DNA of 64,000 nucleotides from Roseibaca sp. Y0-43 (GTDB lineage: Bacteria > Pseudomonadota > Alphaproteobacteria > Rhodobacterales > Rhodobacteraceae), in the NCBI RefSeq assembly GCF_020667835.1, contig NZ_JAFMPR010000003.1:1-64000 (forward strand). Direction: 5' to 3'. The notes beneath the pieces are model-generated. The model saw only the letters and a program-made list of their open reading frames with translations, made no database searches and was not told the origin of the DNA. Both the position numbers and the translations under genes were made by a program. Positions 55,160 to 64,000 of the stretch are shown here, in pieces. The first letter of the stretch is position 1, and the number at the start of each line of letters is the position of its first letter.

Positions 55160-56434
55160 TCAACGCGGATCTTGTGCACCCTCCGCCTCGGCCTCTGCCT
55201 CGGCGTTTTCCACAGACCAGACCGCCGCCGCCTCTACCGCCACGGGCGAGGCGGTGGGCAAAACGCCAAGATAGCTTTCGGTTTCCTGCGCCGTGGGGGC
55301 GGCGCGCTGGGTCATGCGGTAAAGCGCGTAAAGTGCGATCGCGGCGAAGGCGAGCGCTTGCACGGACCAAAAGCTCATGGGCCCGAACCGTTCCATCGCG
55401 GCCCCGATGACCAGCGGACCAAGGATCGCCCCAAGGCCAAAGGTAAAGACCAGCCCGCCCGATGCGGCGGCCATGTCCTCTGGCGCAAGCGTGTCGTTGG
55501 TATAGGCCAGAAACAACGAATAGAGCGGCGTCGCCACGCCGCCCGCGAAAAAGGCCGCGACCAGAAGAAAGGTCAGCCCGCCACCCGTGACCCAGCCTAG
55601 GCCGCACGCGCCCACCCCCAGCAAGGACACGCCCGCGATCAGCTTGCGACGGTCCATGCGGTCGGACAGCCAGCCGATAGGGTATTGCAGCATCATCGCA
55701 CCGCCGAACAGCGTGGCCACCAAAAGCGCGATCTGCCCCGCGCTCAGCCCGATCTCATTGCCAAAGACCGCCGCCATCCCGGTTTGCGCGGCATAGCCCG
55801 CGCCCAGCAGGAAAATCCCGACCGTGCCAAGCGGAGAGCTGTCAAACAACTGCCGCAGCGACATGGGGCGTGACACCTCTGCCGCGGGCACCGGCGTCGC
55901 CGACAGCAATATCGGCCCAAAGGAAATGGACACAAGGATCGACGCGCCGATGAACAGCGCCGCGCTGGCCGCATCGCCCAGCGCCAGAATGCCTTGCGCA
56001 CCGATAATGCCCGCCGTCTGCGCGATCATGTAGGCCGACAGCACCTTGCCCCGGTTTTCATTGCTGGCCGCGTTGTTCAGCCAGCTTTCGGCAGCGACAT
56101 AGACGCCCGACATGCAAAACCCGATCAGGATGCGCAGGATGGTCCAGGCCCAAGGCTCTGCCAACAAGGGAAAGGCGATCAGTGCGGCCGACATGAAACT
56201 GCCCAGCGCCGCAAAGACCCGCACATGGCCGACCCTGCGGATCAGCACCGGCGTATAGCGCGCGCCCGACAGGAACCCCACGAAATAGCCAGAGGTCACG
56301 ATGGACAATTCCAGCGCCGAGAACCCCTCGACCCCGCCGCGCAGGCCGATCAGGGTGAAATGCATCCCGTTGCCCAGCATGATGAGCAAAATGCCCAGCA
56401 GCAGCGCCCAGACACCGGAAAAGACCTGAAACAT
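55160..56434 (-). CDS. MFS transporter
   Basis: The 424-residue membrane protein has about 12 helices in two halves, with an MFS loop motif (GYFVGFLSGARYTPVLIRRVG) after helix 2 and its repeat (YPIGWLSDRMDRRKLIAGVS) in the second half. It resembles YcaD-like transporters. The C-terminus is a short acidic tail (AEAEAEAEGAQDPR). The substrate is unknown. It is divergent from the polyketide synthase gene. Confidence 0.87.
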   Translation of the reverse strand: MFQVFSGVWALLLGILLIMLGNGMHFTLIGLRGGVEGFSALELSIVTSGYFVGFLSGARYTPVLIRRVGHVRVFAALGSFMSAALIAFPLLAEPWAWTILRILIGFCMSGVYVAAESWLNNAASNENRGKVLSAYMIAQTAGIIGAQGILALGDAASAALFIGASILVSISFGPILLSATPVPAAEVSRPMSLRQLFDSSPLGTVGIFLLGAGYAAQTGMAAVFGNEIGLSAGQIALLVATLFGGAMMLQYPIGWLSDRMDRRKLIAGVSLLGVGACGLGWVTGGGLTFLLVAAFFAGGVATPLYSLFLAYTNDTLAPEDMAAASGGLVFTFGLGAILGPLVIGAAMERFGPMSFWSVQALAFAAIALYALYRMTQRAAPTAQETESYLGVLPTASPVAVEAAAVWSVENAEAEAEAEGAQDPR

Positions 56435-56630
56435 TCCGCGACCCTTTGCCTTGTCAGATCGGTCTCGCCTCTATCTAGTGGTGCCGCAACGCGGCAAGAG
56501 CGTATCAGCGCCACTTCACAGCCCGGAACCGACATTCCGGTGGAAACCTTTTGGCCTTTGGCCACTTTTATGGGGTATGGACACACGGATGGGCTGCGCG
56601 TTGGCTCTCCCTCGGAAGGGAACGAAGGAT

Positions 56631-57671
56631 ATGACCGTTTCACTGCTGGGCTTGGGCTGCGCCGTGCCACCGCACAAGCTGCCCCAAACCTTGGCCGAGG
56701 ATACGGCCCGCGCCCTGCTTGGCCCGCGCTACCCAGAGTTTGAGCGCACAGCGCCCAGCTTTCAGGCGTCTGGGGTGGAAACACGCTATTGCGTCGTGCC
56801 AATAGACTGGTTCGACCATGACAAACGCTGGTCAGAGCGCAACGCGGCCTATCTGGACGGGGCGTCGAGGCTGTTTGTCGACGCCACGCAAAAGGCACTT
56901 GCGGCATCGGGGCTGACAGCGAGCGACATTGACACCGTGGTCACAGTATCGACCACCGGCATTGCCACCCCCAGCCTAGAGGCCCGCGCCCATGCCGAGA
57001 TGGGCTTTCGCAAAGACATTCAACGTGTGCCGGTCTTTGGCCTTGGCTGCGCGGGTGGCGTCAGCGGCTTGGCCGTCGCGCGGCAACTGGCGCTGGCTGC
57101 ACCCGGATCGCGCGTGCTGATGGTTGCGGTGGAAACCTGCTCGCTCTCTTTTCGCACCGACCGGATGCAAAAGGCCGACATCATCGCCACGGTCCTGTTC
57201 GGCGATGGCGCGGCGGCGGCGGTGCTCTCGACCGATGGCTATGGGCCGCAGATTGGCAGCGGCTATCAAGTGCTTTGGCCCGACACGCTGGCGATCATGG
57301 GGTGGGATGTGGATGACGTGGGGCTGGGCGTGGTATTCGACCGCTCCATCCCCGGCTTCGTGACCCAGAACTTCGCCCAAGCCACCGATCAGGCACTCGC
57401 GGCAAGCGGGTTTGACAGAGCGCAAATCGACCGTTTCGTCTGCCACCCCGGCGGCGCGAAAGTCGTGACCGCGATCGAGGGCGCGATGGCCCTGCCCCAT
57501 GGCGCGCTGGATGCCGAACGCGACATCTTACGCGACTATGGCAACATGTCCGCGCCCACGGTGCTGTTCGTGCTGGACCGCGTTCTGCGCAGCGGGGCAA
57601 CAGGCCAGATGATGCTGGCCGCGCTTGGACCCGGCTTTACCGCGTCTTTCCTGCCGGTGAGCGTAACATGA
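56631..57671 (+). CDS. type III polyketide synthase (chalcone/stilbene synthase family)
   Basis: The 346-residue protein has the thiolase-fold catalytic triad in the expected places: Cys140 in VFGLGCAGGVSGLA, His272 in FVCHPGGAKVV and Asn305 in GNMSAPTVLFVLDR. SFRTDRMQKADIIATVLFGDGAAA is also family-typical. Such enzymes extend an acyl-CoA starter with malonyl-CoA, giving alkylpyrones or alkylresorcinols. ATG 56631 follows GAAGGAT; the open frame extends to 56451 but this is the natural start. The stop overlaps the start of an ICMT-like methyltransferase. Confidence 0.93.
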   Translation: MTVSLLGLGCAVPPHKLPQTLAEDTARALLGPRYPEFERTAPSFQASGVETRYCVVPIDWFDHDKRWSERNAAYLDGASRLFVDATQKALAASGLTASDIDTVVTVSTTGIATPSLEARAHAEMGFRKDIQRVPVFGLGCAGGVSGLAVARQLALAAPGSRVLMVAVETCSLSFRTDRMQKADIIATVLFGDGAAAAVLSTDGYGPQIGSGYQVLWPDTLAIMGWDVDDVGLGVVFDRSIPGFVTQNFAQATDQALAASGFDRAQIDRFVCHPGGAKVVTAIEGAMALPHGALDAERDILRDYGNMSAPTVLFVLDRVLRSGATGQMMLAALGPGFTASFLPVSVT

Positions 57672-58156
57672 CCCCGGCGCTGTGGTTCCTGCTCTTCATT
57701 ATCGTGCAACGCCTGTCCGAACTGGTCATCGCCAAGCGCAATACCGCGCGCCTGCTCGCGCAAGGCGCTGTTGAACATGGCGCGGGGCATTACCCGGTCA
57801 TGGTGGCCATGCACAGCGCTTGGATCATTGCGCTGGTTGTATTCGGCTGGAACAACCCGGTGTCTTGGCCGTGGCTGGCAGTTTTTGCGCTGTTGCAGGT
57901 GTTCCGGGTCTGGATACTTGCCACCTTGGGACCGCGCTGGACCACGCGGATCATCGTGTTGCCGGAACCCTTGGTCGCACGCGGCCCGTTCCGCTTCATG
58001 CGCCACCCGAATTACACGCTGGTGGTGGCAGAGATCATCGTCGCGCCCATGGTGCTGGGGCTTGTCTGGGTCGCAGTCGTCTGGACGGTATTGAACGCGG
58101 CCATGCTCTATGTCCGCATCCGGGCTGAAAACCGCGCGCTCGCCCCGCTACGCTGA
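57668..58156 (+). CDS. ICMT-family membrane methyltransferase
   Basis: This 162-residue protein has four or five hydrophobic helices and the SAM/substrate region RGPFRFMRHPNYTLVVAEI (RHPxY) of the isoprenylcysteine carboxyl methyltransferase family. In Bacillus the equivalent partner (BpsB) of the type III PKS BpsA O-methylates alkylpyrones. Direct overlap with the PKS stop (ATGA, 57668-57671) supports the same role here. Confidence 0.87.
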   Translation: MTPALWFLLFIIVQRLSELVIAKRNTARLLAQGAVEHGAGHYPVMVAMHSAWIIALVVFGWNNPVSWPWLAVFALLQVFRVWILATLGPRWTTRIIVLPEPLVARGPFRFMRHPNYTLVVAEIIVAPMVLGLVWVAVVWTVLNAAMLYVRIRAENRALAPLR

Positions 58157-58182
58157 GCCACCAAAACCCAAGGAGGACCACA

Positions 58183-59076
58183 ATGCGCATTCTGTTCACC
58201 GGCGGGTCCGGCAAGGCTGGCCGCCACGCAATCGCCCATCTGCTGGCCCAAGGCCACCGTGTGCTGAACGTGGACCTGACCCCCCTGGACATGCCCGGCG
58301 TGGACAACCGTATGGCCGATATTGCCGATGCGGGCCAGATGTTCGACGTCATGCACAGCTACGCGGGCTTTGACGAGCTTGACCCCGGCACGGGCGTTCC
58401 CCGTTTCGATGCTGTCGTGCATTTCGCCGCCGTGCCGCGCATCTTGCTGAAAAGCGACAACGAATGCTTCCGTGTGAACACGCAGGGCACCTATAACGTG
58501 CTGGATGCCGCGCTAAAATTCGGCGTGCGCAAGGTGATTTTCGCGTCCTCGGAAACCACCTATGGCATCTGCTTTGCCGATGGCACGCGCAAACCCGATT
58601 ACCTGCCGGTGGACGAGGATCACCCCACCATCCCGGAGGACAGCTACGCCATGTCCAAGGTCGTGAACGAGGTCACGGCGCGATCCTTTCAGGCCCGCAC
58701 GGGTGCCGACATCTACGGGCTGCGCATCAACAACGTGGTCGAACCACATGAATACGCCCGCGACTTTCCGGGCTATGTCGCCAACCCCGACACCCGGCGG
58801 CGCAACATCTTCGCCTATATCGACGCGCGCGACTTGGGGCACATGGTCGACTGCTGTCTGCGCGCGGACGGGCTGGGTTATCAGGTGTTCAACGTCGCCA
58901 ATGACACGCATTCGGTGGGGCCAAGCACCGATGAGCTGATTGCGCGATACTATCCCGATGTTCCCCTGCGCCACGCGCTTGGACCGGATCAAAGCTTCTA
59001 TTCCAACGCCAAGGCAAAGAAAATGCTGGGGTTTTCACCCCAGCACAATGATTGGCGCAGCCTGTTGAATGGCTAG
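58183..59076 (+). CDS. NAD-dependent epimerase/dehydratase (extended SDR)
   Basis: The 297-residue protein has a Rossmann start (MRILFTGGSGKAGRHAIAHL; GxxGxxG) and the active-site YAMSK (YxxxK) preceded by FASSETTYGI (Ser/Thr). A nucleotide-sugar or other hydroxy-acid substrate is possible; not assigned. AAGGAGG lies ahead of ATG 58183. It is 26 bases past the methyltransferase stop and could be part of the same transcript, so a role in tailoring the polyketide product is possible but unproven. Confidence 0.85.
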   Translation: MRILFTGGSGKAGRHAIAHLLAQGHRVLNVDLTPLDMPGVDNRMADIADAGQMFDVMHSYAGFDELDPGTGVPRFDAVVHFAAVPRILLKSDNECFRVNTQGTYNVLDAALKFGVRKVIFASSETTYGICFADGTRKPDYLPVDEDHPTIPEDSYAMSKVVNEVTARSFQARTGADIYGLRINNVVEPHEYARDFPGYVANPDTRRRNIFAYIDARDLGHMVDCCLRADGLGYQVFNVANDTHSVGPSTDELIARYYPDVPLRHALGPDQSFYSNAKAKKMLGFSPQHNDWRSLLNG

Positions 59077-59079
59077 GGT

Positions 59080-61566
59080 TCAGCCATCCTTGCGGATCGT
59101 CGCGTTCTCGGGGTCATAGGGGCTGTCACAGGTGACGGTCGCATCCCACAGCTCACCCAGCATCCGCACCTTCAGCTTGGTCCCTTCCACCGCCAGATCG
59201 GGGCGCACATAGCCCATGCCAATGGATTTGCCGAAAGCCACCGAATACCCGCCAGAGGTCAGACGGCCCACCTTCGTTTCGCCCAGATACAGCGCCTCGC
59301 GGCCCCACGGGTCTGCGTCGGCGGGGCCGTCAATCAGCAGTGTGCAGCATTTCGACCGCACCCCCTTGGCTTCCATCGCGGCCTTGCCGTTGAACTCCTT
59401 GGACATGTCGATGAAACGCGGCAGATCGGCTTCCAGCGGGGTTGCATCGCGGCCCAGTTCATTGCCGAAGGCGCGATAGGATTTTTCCTGCCGCAGCCAG
59501 TTCTGCGCCCGCGCACCGACCAGCTTCAGGCCAACATCCTCGCCCGCGCTCATCAACTGGTCGAACAGGTAATTCTGCATCTCGATAGGGTGGTGCAGCT
59601 CCCAGCCAAGCTCGCCCGTATAGGCCACGCGCACGGCGCGCACCGGGCACATGCCCAGCTCGATATTGCGCATCGACAGCCACGGGAAGCGCTTGTTCGA
59701 CAAGACCGTGGCAGGGTAGGCATCCTTCACCAGCTTGCCCAACAGGTCGCGCGATTTGGGGCCGGCAATCGCGAACACACCCCATTGCGTGGTCACGTCA
59801 TGGATGTCGATCCAGCCGAAATCGGCCATCTTGTCTTGTGCCGCTTTCAGAAGGAAATCACTGTCATAGGCGGTCCAAGCCCCGGCAGAGATCAGGTAAT
59901 ATTCATCCTCTGCCAGCCGCACGATGGTGTATTCGGTGCGCGTGGTGCCCGCGTCCGTCAGCGCATAGGTCAGGTTGATGCGCCCGACCTTGGGCAGCTT
60001 GTTGCAGGTGAACCAATCCAGAAATTGCGTGGCCCCCGGCCCGCGCACAAGGTGCTTGGTGAAGGCCGTGGCGTCGATCATGCCCACGCCTTCGCGGATG
60101 GCTTTTGCTTCCTCGACCGCGTATTGCCACCAGCCGCCCCGGCGGAAGCTGCGCGATGCGTGATCGTCGAAGCCTTCGGGCGCGTAGTAATTCGGGCGCT
60201 CCCAACCGTTCACGCAGCCAAACTGCGCACCGCGGGCTTTCACACGGTCGTAGCAGGGGGCCGTGCGCAAGGGGCGGCAGGCTTCCCGCTCTTCATCCGG
60301 GTGGTGCAGGATGAAAACGTGCTCATAGGCTTCTTCGTTCTTGCGCGCGCCGTACTCAGTGGTCATCCAACCGCCGAAACGCTTGGGGTCGAGCGAGGCC
60401 ATGTCGATCTCGGCCTCGCCCTCGACCATCATCTGCGCCAGGTAGTGCCCGGTGCCGCCCGCAGCCGTAATGCCAAAGCTGAACCCTTCGGCCAGCCACA
60501 TGTTGCGTAAGCCCGGCGCGGGGCCAACCAGCGGGTTGCCATCGGGCGTGTAGCAGATCGGACCGTTGAAATCGTCCTTCAGGCCCACGGTTTCCGAGGA
60601 CGGAATCCGGTGGATCATGGACATGTATTCTTCCTCGATCCGTTCCAGATCGAGCGGGAACAGATCGGCGCGGAAGCTGTCGGGCACGCCATATTCGAAA
60701 CAGGCAGGCGCGCCGCGTTCATACGGCCCTAGAATCCAGCCGCCGCGTTCTTCGCGGACATACCATTTCGCATCGGCATCGCGCAGAACCGGGTGTTCGG
60801 GGTTCGATTTGCGATACTCGACCAACGCGGCGTCGGGTTCGGTGACGATGAACTGGTGCTCGACCGGGATCGCGGGGATCTTGATGCCCAGCATCCGCGC
60901 GGTGCGCTGCGCGTGGTTGCCGGTGCAGGTGACAACATGTTCCGCCATGATCTCGAACTGCTCGTCCGAGGCGACCAGATTGCCGCCCTTTTCCACCATC
61001 TTGGTGCAGGTCACGACCCATTCGCTGCCGGTCCAGCGGTAGCCATCCACCTGCACCTTGCGCACGATCTCGACACCGCGCTGGCGGGCACCCTTGGCCA
61101 TGGCCTGCGTCACATCGGCGGGGTTAATGTAGCCATCGGTCGGATGATAGAGCGCGCCGACCAGATCCTCGGTGCGCACCAGGGGCCAGCGGTCCTTGAT
61201 CTGCGCGGGCGTCATCCATTCGAACGGGATGCCGACGGTTTCGGCGGTGGTGGCGTATAGCTTGTATTCGTCCATCCGCGCTTCGGTCTGCGCCATGCGC
61301 AGGTTGCCGACCACGGCGAACCCGGCGTTCAGGCCGGTTTCGGCCTCCAGCGTCTTGTAGAACTTCACGCTATAGTCGTGAATATGGCTGGTCGCATAGC
61401 TCATGTTGAACAGCGGCAGCAGGCCAGCAGCGTGCCATGTGCTGCCAGAGGTCAGCTCGTCGCGCTCCAGAAGCGTGGTCTGCCAACCCGCTTTCGCAAG
61501 GTGATAGGCGACGGACGCCCCGACGGCCCCACCGCCGACGACAAGGGCTTTGACATGGGTTTGCAT
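59080..61566 (-). CDS. dimethylglycine/sarcosine dehydrogenase-like FAD oxidoreductase with GcvT domain
   Basis: The 828-residue protein has an N-terminal FAD/NAD(P) Rossmann domain (THVKALVVGGGAVGASVAYHLAKAG, SGSTWHAAGL near residue 45), a DAO fold, then a C-terminal GcvT aminomethyltransferase domain (RGPGATQFLDWFTCNKLP, FAIAGPKSRDLLGKLV, AVRVAYTGELGWELHHPIE). This layout is that of dimethylglycine or sarcosine dehydrogenases, which oxidise N-methyl groups and pass one-carbon units to tetrahydrofolate. TTG 61584 is open, but ATG 61566 gives the normal start. It is convergent with the epimerase gene. Confidence 0.92.
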   Translation of the reverse strand: MQTHVKALVVGGGAVGASVAYHLAKAGWQTTLLERDELTSGSTWHAAGLLPLFNMSYATSHIHDYSVKFYKTLEAETGLNAGFAVVGNLRMAQTEARMDEYKLYATTAETVGIPFEWMTPAQIKDRWPLVRTEDLVGALYHPTDGYINPADVTQAMAKGARQRGVEIVRKVQVDGYRWTGSEWVVTCTKMVEKGGNLVASDEQFEIMAEHVVTCTGNHAQRTARMLGIKIPAIPVEHQFIVTEPDAALVEYRKSNPEHPVLRDADAKWYVREERGGWILGPYERGAPACFEYGVPDSFRADLFPLDLERIEEEYMSMIHRIPSSETVGLKDDFNGPICYTPDGNPLVGPAPGLRNMWLAEGFSFGITAAGGTGHYLAQMMVEGEAEIDMASLDPKRFGGWMTTEYGARKNEEAYEHVFILHHPDEEREACRPLRTAPCYDRVKARGAQFGCVNGWERPNYYAPEGFDDHASRSFRRGGWWQYAVEEAKAIREGVGMIDATAFTKHLVRGPGATQFLDWFTCNKLPKVGRINLTYALTDAGTTRTEYTIVRLAEDEYYLISAGAWTAYDSDFLLKAAQDKMADFGWIDIHDVTTQWGVFAIAGPKSRDLLGKLVKDAYPATVLSNKRFPWLSMRNIELGMCPVRAVRVAYTGELGWELHHPIEMQNYLFDQLMSAGEDVGLKLVGARAQNWLRQEKSYRAFGNELGRDATPLEADLPRFIDMSKEFNGKAAMEAKGVRSKCCTLLIDGPADADPWGREALYLGETKVGRLTSGGYSVAFGKSIGMGYVRPDLAVEGTKLKVRMLGELWDATVTCDSPYDPENATIRKDG

Positions 61567-61656
61567 GGGCGCGCACTCCGGCAAAGGTAAACTTGCGCCC
61601 CTCTTCGCAAATCGGCGCGCGCGCGGGCCATGCCGGCGCGACGCAACGCGGCAGAA

Positions 61657-61687
61657 AAACGACGCGCCTGTTACGGGCGCGTCGTTT
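61657..61687 (-). terminator. intrinsic terminator of the EF-hand gene
   Basis: Perfect 12-bp arms AAACGACGCGCC (61657-61668) and GGCGCGTCGTTT (61676-61687) with a 7-base loop; on the minus strand the stem is followed by TTTTT. It lies six bases below the stop of the EF-hand gene and upstream of the dehydrogenase. Confidence 0.88.
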
Positions 61688-61692
61688 CCGGG

Positions 61693-62157
61693 TTATTGGC
61701 GCCCGAAATCGCCGCCGTCGATGACACCGTCGCCATTGCGGTCGATCATAGGGAACAGGCGCTCGCTGGCAGTGGCGAATTCGGCCGCCGTGACCTGCCC
61801 GTCGCCATCGGCGTCGTTAAAGGCCAGCCCCATCGCTTCGTGAATGATCTTGCCGGGGCCGTTTGCGCCATAGGCACCGCCATGACCATGGCCTTTGCCC
61901 TGTTCGGCCTCGACCGCCTCTCGGTCGGCGATGGTCTGGGCCATGTTGTCCAGCTCTGCCGCCTCCAGCACGGCGCTGCCGTCCAAGTCGAACATCTCGA
62001 ATAGGCCCGCGCGACGCTCGATGATGTCGGCGGCGGTCACATTGCCCGTGCCCGACATGTCCCATTCCTGGATGAACCCGGCACCGGGGGTGCCATTGCC
62101 TTGGGCCAGAACGGGCAGCGGAAGCAGCAGGGCAGCCGCAAGAAGCGAAATTTTCAT
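61693..62157 (-). CDS. secreted EF-hand calcium-binding protein
   Basis: The protein of about 154 residues has a signal peptide (MKISLLAAALLLPLPVLAQG) and four EF-hand-like loops: DMSGTGNVTAAD, DLDGSAVLEAAE, DADGDGQVTAAE and DRNGDGVIDGGD. The third and fourth fit the DxDxDG consensus best. A His/Gly-rich linker (KGHGHGGAYG) lies between the second and third. It is expected in the periplasm or outside. The role is unknown. ATG 62157 is preferred over 62187 because it gives the clean signal peptide. Confidence 0.85.
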   Translation of the reverse strand: MKISLLAAALLLPLPVLAQGNGTPGAGFIQEWDMSGTGNVTAADIIERRAGLFEMFDLDGSAVLEAAELDNMAQTIADREAVEAEQGKGHGHGGAYGANGPGKIIHEAMGLAFNDADGDGQVTAAEFATASERLFPMIDRNGDGVIDGGDFGRQ

Positions 62158-62290
62158 AACTTGGTTTCCTTGTTTCAAGACATTCACATAAACGCATCTG
62201 TCTTTCTATTCCGTCTTGACAGATTGTCGCAGCTTGGCAGCGGGCGTGGCGCACCGTAAAAGACCTTGGCGAACACCTCGGGGGGACCGA

Positions 62291-63136
62291 ATGGAAATCT
62301 GCCGCACCAAGGCCGCGATCCGTGCATGGCGCAAAGGGGCGGGGCATGTCACCCTTGTGCCCACCATGGGCTTTTTGCACGACGGCCACATGTCGCTGGT
62401 GCGTCGCGCGCAGGCCGAAGGGGGCCGCGTCGCCGTGTCGATTTTCGTGAACCCCACGCAGTTCGGCCCGACCGAAGACCTGTCCACCTACCCGCGTGAC
62501 GAGGCCCGCGACCTGGACATGCTGCGCGACGCGGGCGTCGATGCCGTGTTCATCCCCGAGGTGGCAGAGGTCTATGACCCCACCGCCCAGACCATTGTCG
62601 AGACGACCGAACTGGCCAAGGTCTTGATCGGCAAGCTGCGCCCCGGCCATTTTCGCGGCGTGGCGACCGTGGTGACGAAACTGTTCAACATCATCCGCCC
62701 CGATGCCGCCGTTTTCGGCGAGAAGGACTACCAGCAACTGGCCGTGATCCGCACCATGGTGCGCGATCTGGACATGGATGTGCGCATCATCGGCGGCCCG
62801 ATCATGCGAGAGGCGGACGGGCTGGCCATGTCCTCGCGCAATGTGCGGCTGACGCCAGAGGATCGCACGGCGGCCCCCATCCTGGCCCGCGCGCTGGAAG
62901 AGGCCGCCGCCATGGCCCCCACCGGCACCACCGCGTCGCGCCTGCGCAGCCATGTGCGCGCTACGCTGGAACGCGAACCCCGTGCGCAAGTGCAATCGGT
63001 CGATATTCGCGATGCCGAAACCCTCGAAACCCTGTCCGGGCCGCTGACCCGGCCCGCCGTTATCCTGTTGGCGGTCAAGTTCGGTCAGGTCTTTCTGATC
63101 GACAACCGCGTCGTTTACCCCAAGGAGCAAGCATGA
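62291..63136 (+). CDS. panC: pantothenate synthetase
   Basis: The 281-residue protein has the PanC motifs: [62 protein letters not shown] and [13 protein letters not shown]. It joins pantoate and beta-alanine with ATP to make pantothenate for coenzyme A. ATG 62291 is the family start; an in-frame upstream Met (62216) adds unrelated sequence. The panB start overlaps the stop. Confidence 0.96.
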   Translation: MEICRTKAAIRAWRKGAGHVTLVPTMGFLHDGHMSLVRRAQAEGGRVAVSIFVNPTQFGPTEDLSTYPRDEARDLDMLRDAGVDAVFIPEVAEVYDPTAQTIVETTELAKVLIGKLRPGHFRGVATVVTKLFNIIRPDAAVFGEKDYQQLAVIRTMVRDLDMDVRIIGGPIMREADGLAMSSRNVRLTPEDRTAAPILARALEEAAAMAPTGTTASRLRSHVRATLEREPRAQVQSVDIRDAETLETLSGPLTRPAVILLAVKFGQVFLIDNRVVYPKEQA

Positions 63137-63942
63137 GCGCCCAAGCCCCCGTCCGCCGCATTACCGCGCCGCAAATCCGTGCCCGCAAAGGGGGCGAGCC
63201 GATCGTGTCGCTGACCAGCTACCACGCGCACACCGCTGCGATCGTAGACAAATACGCCGATTTCATCCTTGTGGGCGACAGTCTGGGCATGGTCATGCAC
63301 GGCATGGACAGCACCGTGGGCGTGCCGCTGGATTTGATGATCATGCACGGCAAGGCGGTGGTGCGCGGAACGCAGCGCGCGCTGATCGTGGTCGATATGC
63401 CCTTCGGCACCTACGAGGAAAGCCCGCAGGAAGCGTTCCGCAATGCCGCCAAGATCATGAAAGAAACCGCTTGCGGGGCCGTCAAGCTGGAAGGCGGTGC
63501 GCGCATGGCAGAGACGATCCGCTTCCTGTCCGAGCGCGGAATCCCCGTCATGGCGCATATCGGGCTGACGCCGCAATCGGTGAACACGATGGGCGGCTTC
63601 AAGGTGCAGGGCCGCGACGAGGCCGCCTGGGCCACGCATATCGACGACGCGGTTGCCGTGGCAGAGGCCGGCGCCTTCGCGCTGGTGGTCGAAGGTGTCG
63701 TCGAAGAACTGGCCGACCGCATCACCGCCGCCATCGACATCCCGACCATCGGCATCGGTGCATCCAAGAATTGCGACGGGCAGATCCTGGTGCTGGAAGA
63801 CATGCTTGGCCTGAACCCGCGCGTGCCGAAATTCGTGAAAATCTACGGCGACCTTGGCCCCGCCATCGAGCGCGCCGTGTCGGCCTATGCCGAAGAGGTC
63901 AAGGACCGCAGCTTCCCGACCTCTGACAACGTCTATCGCTAA
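63133..63942 (+). CDS. panB: 3-methyl-2-oxobutanoate hydroxymethyltransferase
   Basis: The 269-residue protein matches Pan[66 protein letters not shown] and [22 protein letters not shown]. It makes ketopantoate from alpha-ketoisovalerate and methylene-tetrahydrofolate. The ATG overlaps the panC stop (ATGA, 63133-63136), giving a panC-panB pair. A stem-loop with arms GCGCGGCG/CGCCGCGC (63952-63972) follows. Confidence 0.96.
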   Translation: MSAQAPVRRITAPQIRARKGGEPIVSLTSYHAHTAAIVDKYADFILVGDSLGMVMHGMDSTVGVPLDLMIMHGKAVVRGTQRALIVVDMPFGTYEESPQEAFRNAAKIMKETACGAVKLEGGARMAETIRFLSERGIPVMAHIGLTPQSVNTMGGFKVQGRDEAAWATHIDDAVAVAEAGAFALVVEGVVEELADRITAAIDIPTIGIGASKNCDGQILVLEDMLGLNPRVPKFVKIYGDLGPAIERAVSAYAEEVKDRSFPTSDNVYR

Positions 63943-63960
63943 GGCGGGCTTGCGCGGCGC

Positions 63961-64000
63961 TTACCGCCGCGCGGCATCTGCCGGGTAGGTGCCAAGGATG
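63961..64000 (-). CDS. possible C-terminal end of a further minus-strand gene
   Basis: The last 40 bases read on the minus strand as an open frame ILGTYPADAARR ending at TAA (63961-63963), convergent with panB. The residue mix is coding-like, but the piece is too short to identify; the hairpin at 63952-63972 overlaps its end. Confidence 0.3.
   Translation of the reverse strand, partial: ILGTYPADAARR

Noticed and set aside
1-64000. Search for insertion sequences, phage genes, integrases, att-type repeats next to the tRNA
   Set aside because: No transposase or integrase motifs seen. The tRNA-Val is intact and followed by ordinary genes; no repeat of its 3' end was noticed nearby.

Overview
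The window looks like chromosomal DNA from an alphaproteobacterium of the Rhodobacterales/Rhodobacteraceae type. The evidence is very high GC, dense short operons with ATGA start/stop overlaps, and alphaproteobacterial forms of several genes: a glnK-amtB pair, an xdhABC-guaD purine operon, LPS Kdo genes, a FIST/hybrid-kinase pair and a DUF2853 protein. I see no phage genes, transposases, integrases or CRISPR arrays. Nearly all of it reads as core or stable accessory chromosome.

Layout. 0-2.5 kb: C-terminal end of an RTX calcium-binding-repeat protein, rpsD, and a chromate transporter on the opposite strand. 2.7-9 kb: a purine-catabolism operon (xdhA-xdhB-xdhC-guaD) and a DUF2853 gene. 9-12 kb: a structured, possibly RNA-coding intergenic region, lon behind a sigma32-like promoter, and tRNA-Val(CAC). 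12-18 kb: glnK-amtB (minus), a PBP1A-type murein synthase, and an SLC13-type permease. 18-21.3 kb: a zinc-ribbon membrane protein divergent from ftsE-ftsX-plsC. 21.3-28 kb: a Wza-like export lipoprotein, a LuxR-type response regulator, a FIST sensor protein with a hybrid histidine kinase, and a lytic transglycosylase. 28-31.7 kb: a lipid-A-type phosphoethanolamine transferase with diacylglycerol kinase, a GNAT acetyltransferase and a CinA-like protein. 31.7-35.1 kb: a polar amino acid ABC transporter. 35.2-38.6 kb: kdsA-kdsB, an orphan Cys-motif protein and a kinase-fold protein. 38.7-39.6 kb: an unusual (R/K)GS-repeat protein. 39.9-43.3 kb: dnaE. 43.5-48.1 kb: a BMP-family nucleoside-type ABC transporter. 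48.2-53.1 kb: a patatin, an HD hydrolase and dnaK-dnaJ. 53.1-59.1 kb: an M3 peptidase, an MFS transporter, a type III polyketide synthase with an ICMT-like methyltransferase, and an SDR epimerase. 59.1-64 kb: a dimethylglycine/sarcosine dehydrogenase-like fusion, a secreted EF-hand protein, panC-panB, and possibly the end of one more minus-strand gene.

How the genes fit together. Purine salvage and catabolism is represented by xdhABC-guaD and, 35 kb away, a nucleoside-type importer. Nitrogen control is represented by glnK-amtB. Envelope building is prominent: PBP1A, FtsEX, PlsC, lytic transglycosylase, Wza-like lipoprotein, Kdo synthesis and activation, and PEtN transferase with DgkA to recycle its diacylglycerol by-product. 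Proteostasis is represented by lon and dnaKJ, both with sigma32-like promoter sequences. The least explained items are the 280-residue (R/K)GS-repeat/acidic-tail protein, the CxxCxxC orphan beside kdsA, the FIST-kinase-regulator set (similar in layout to NosP/NahK nitric-oxide signalling), the type III PKS/methyltransferase pair, and the structured intergenic region upstream of lon. All calls were made by reading the sequence. No database search was run.
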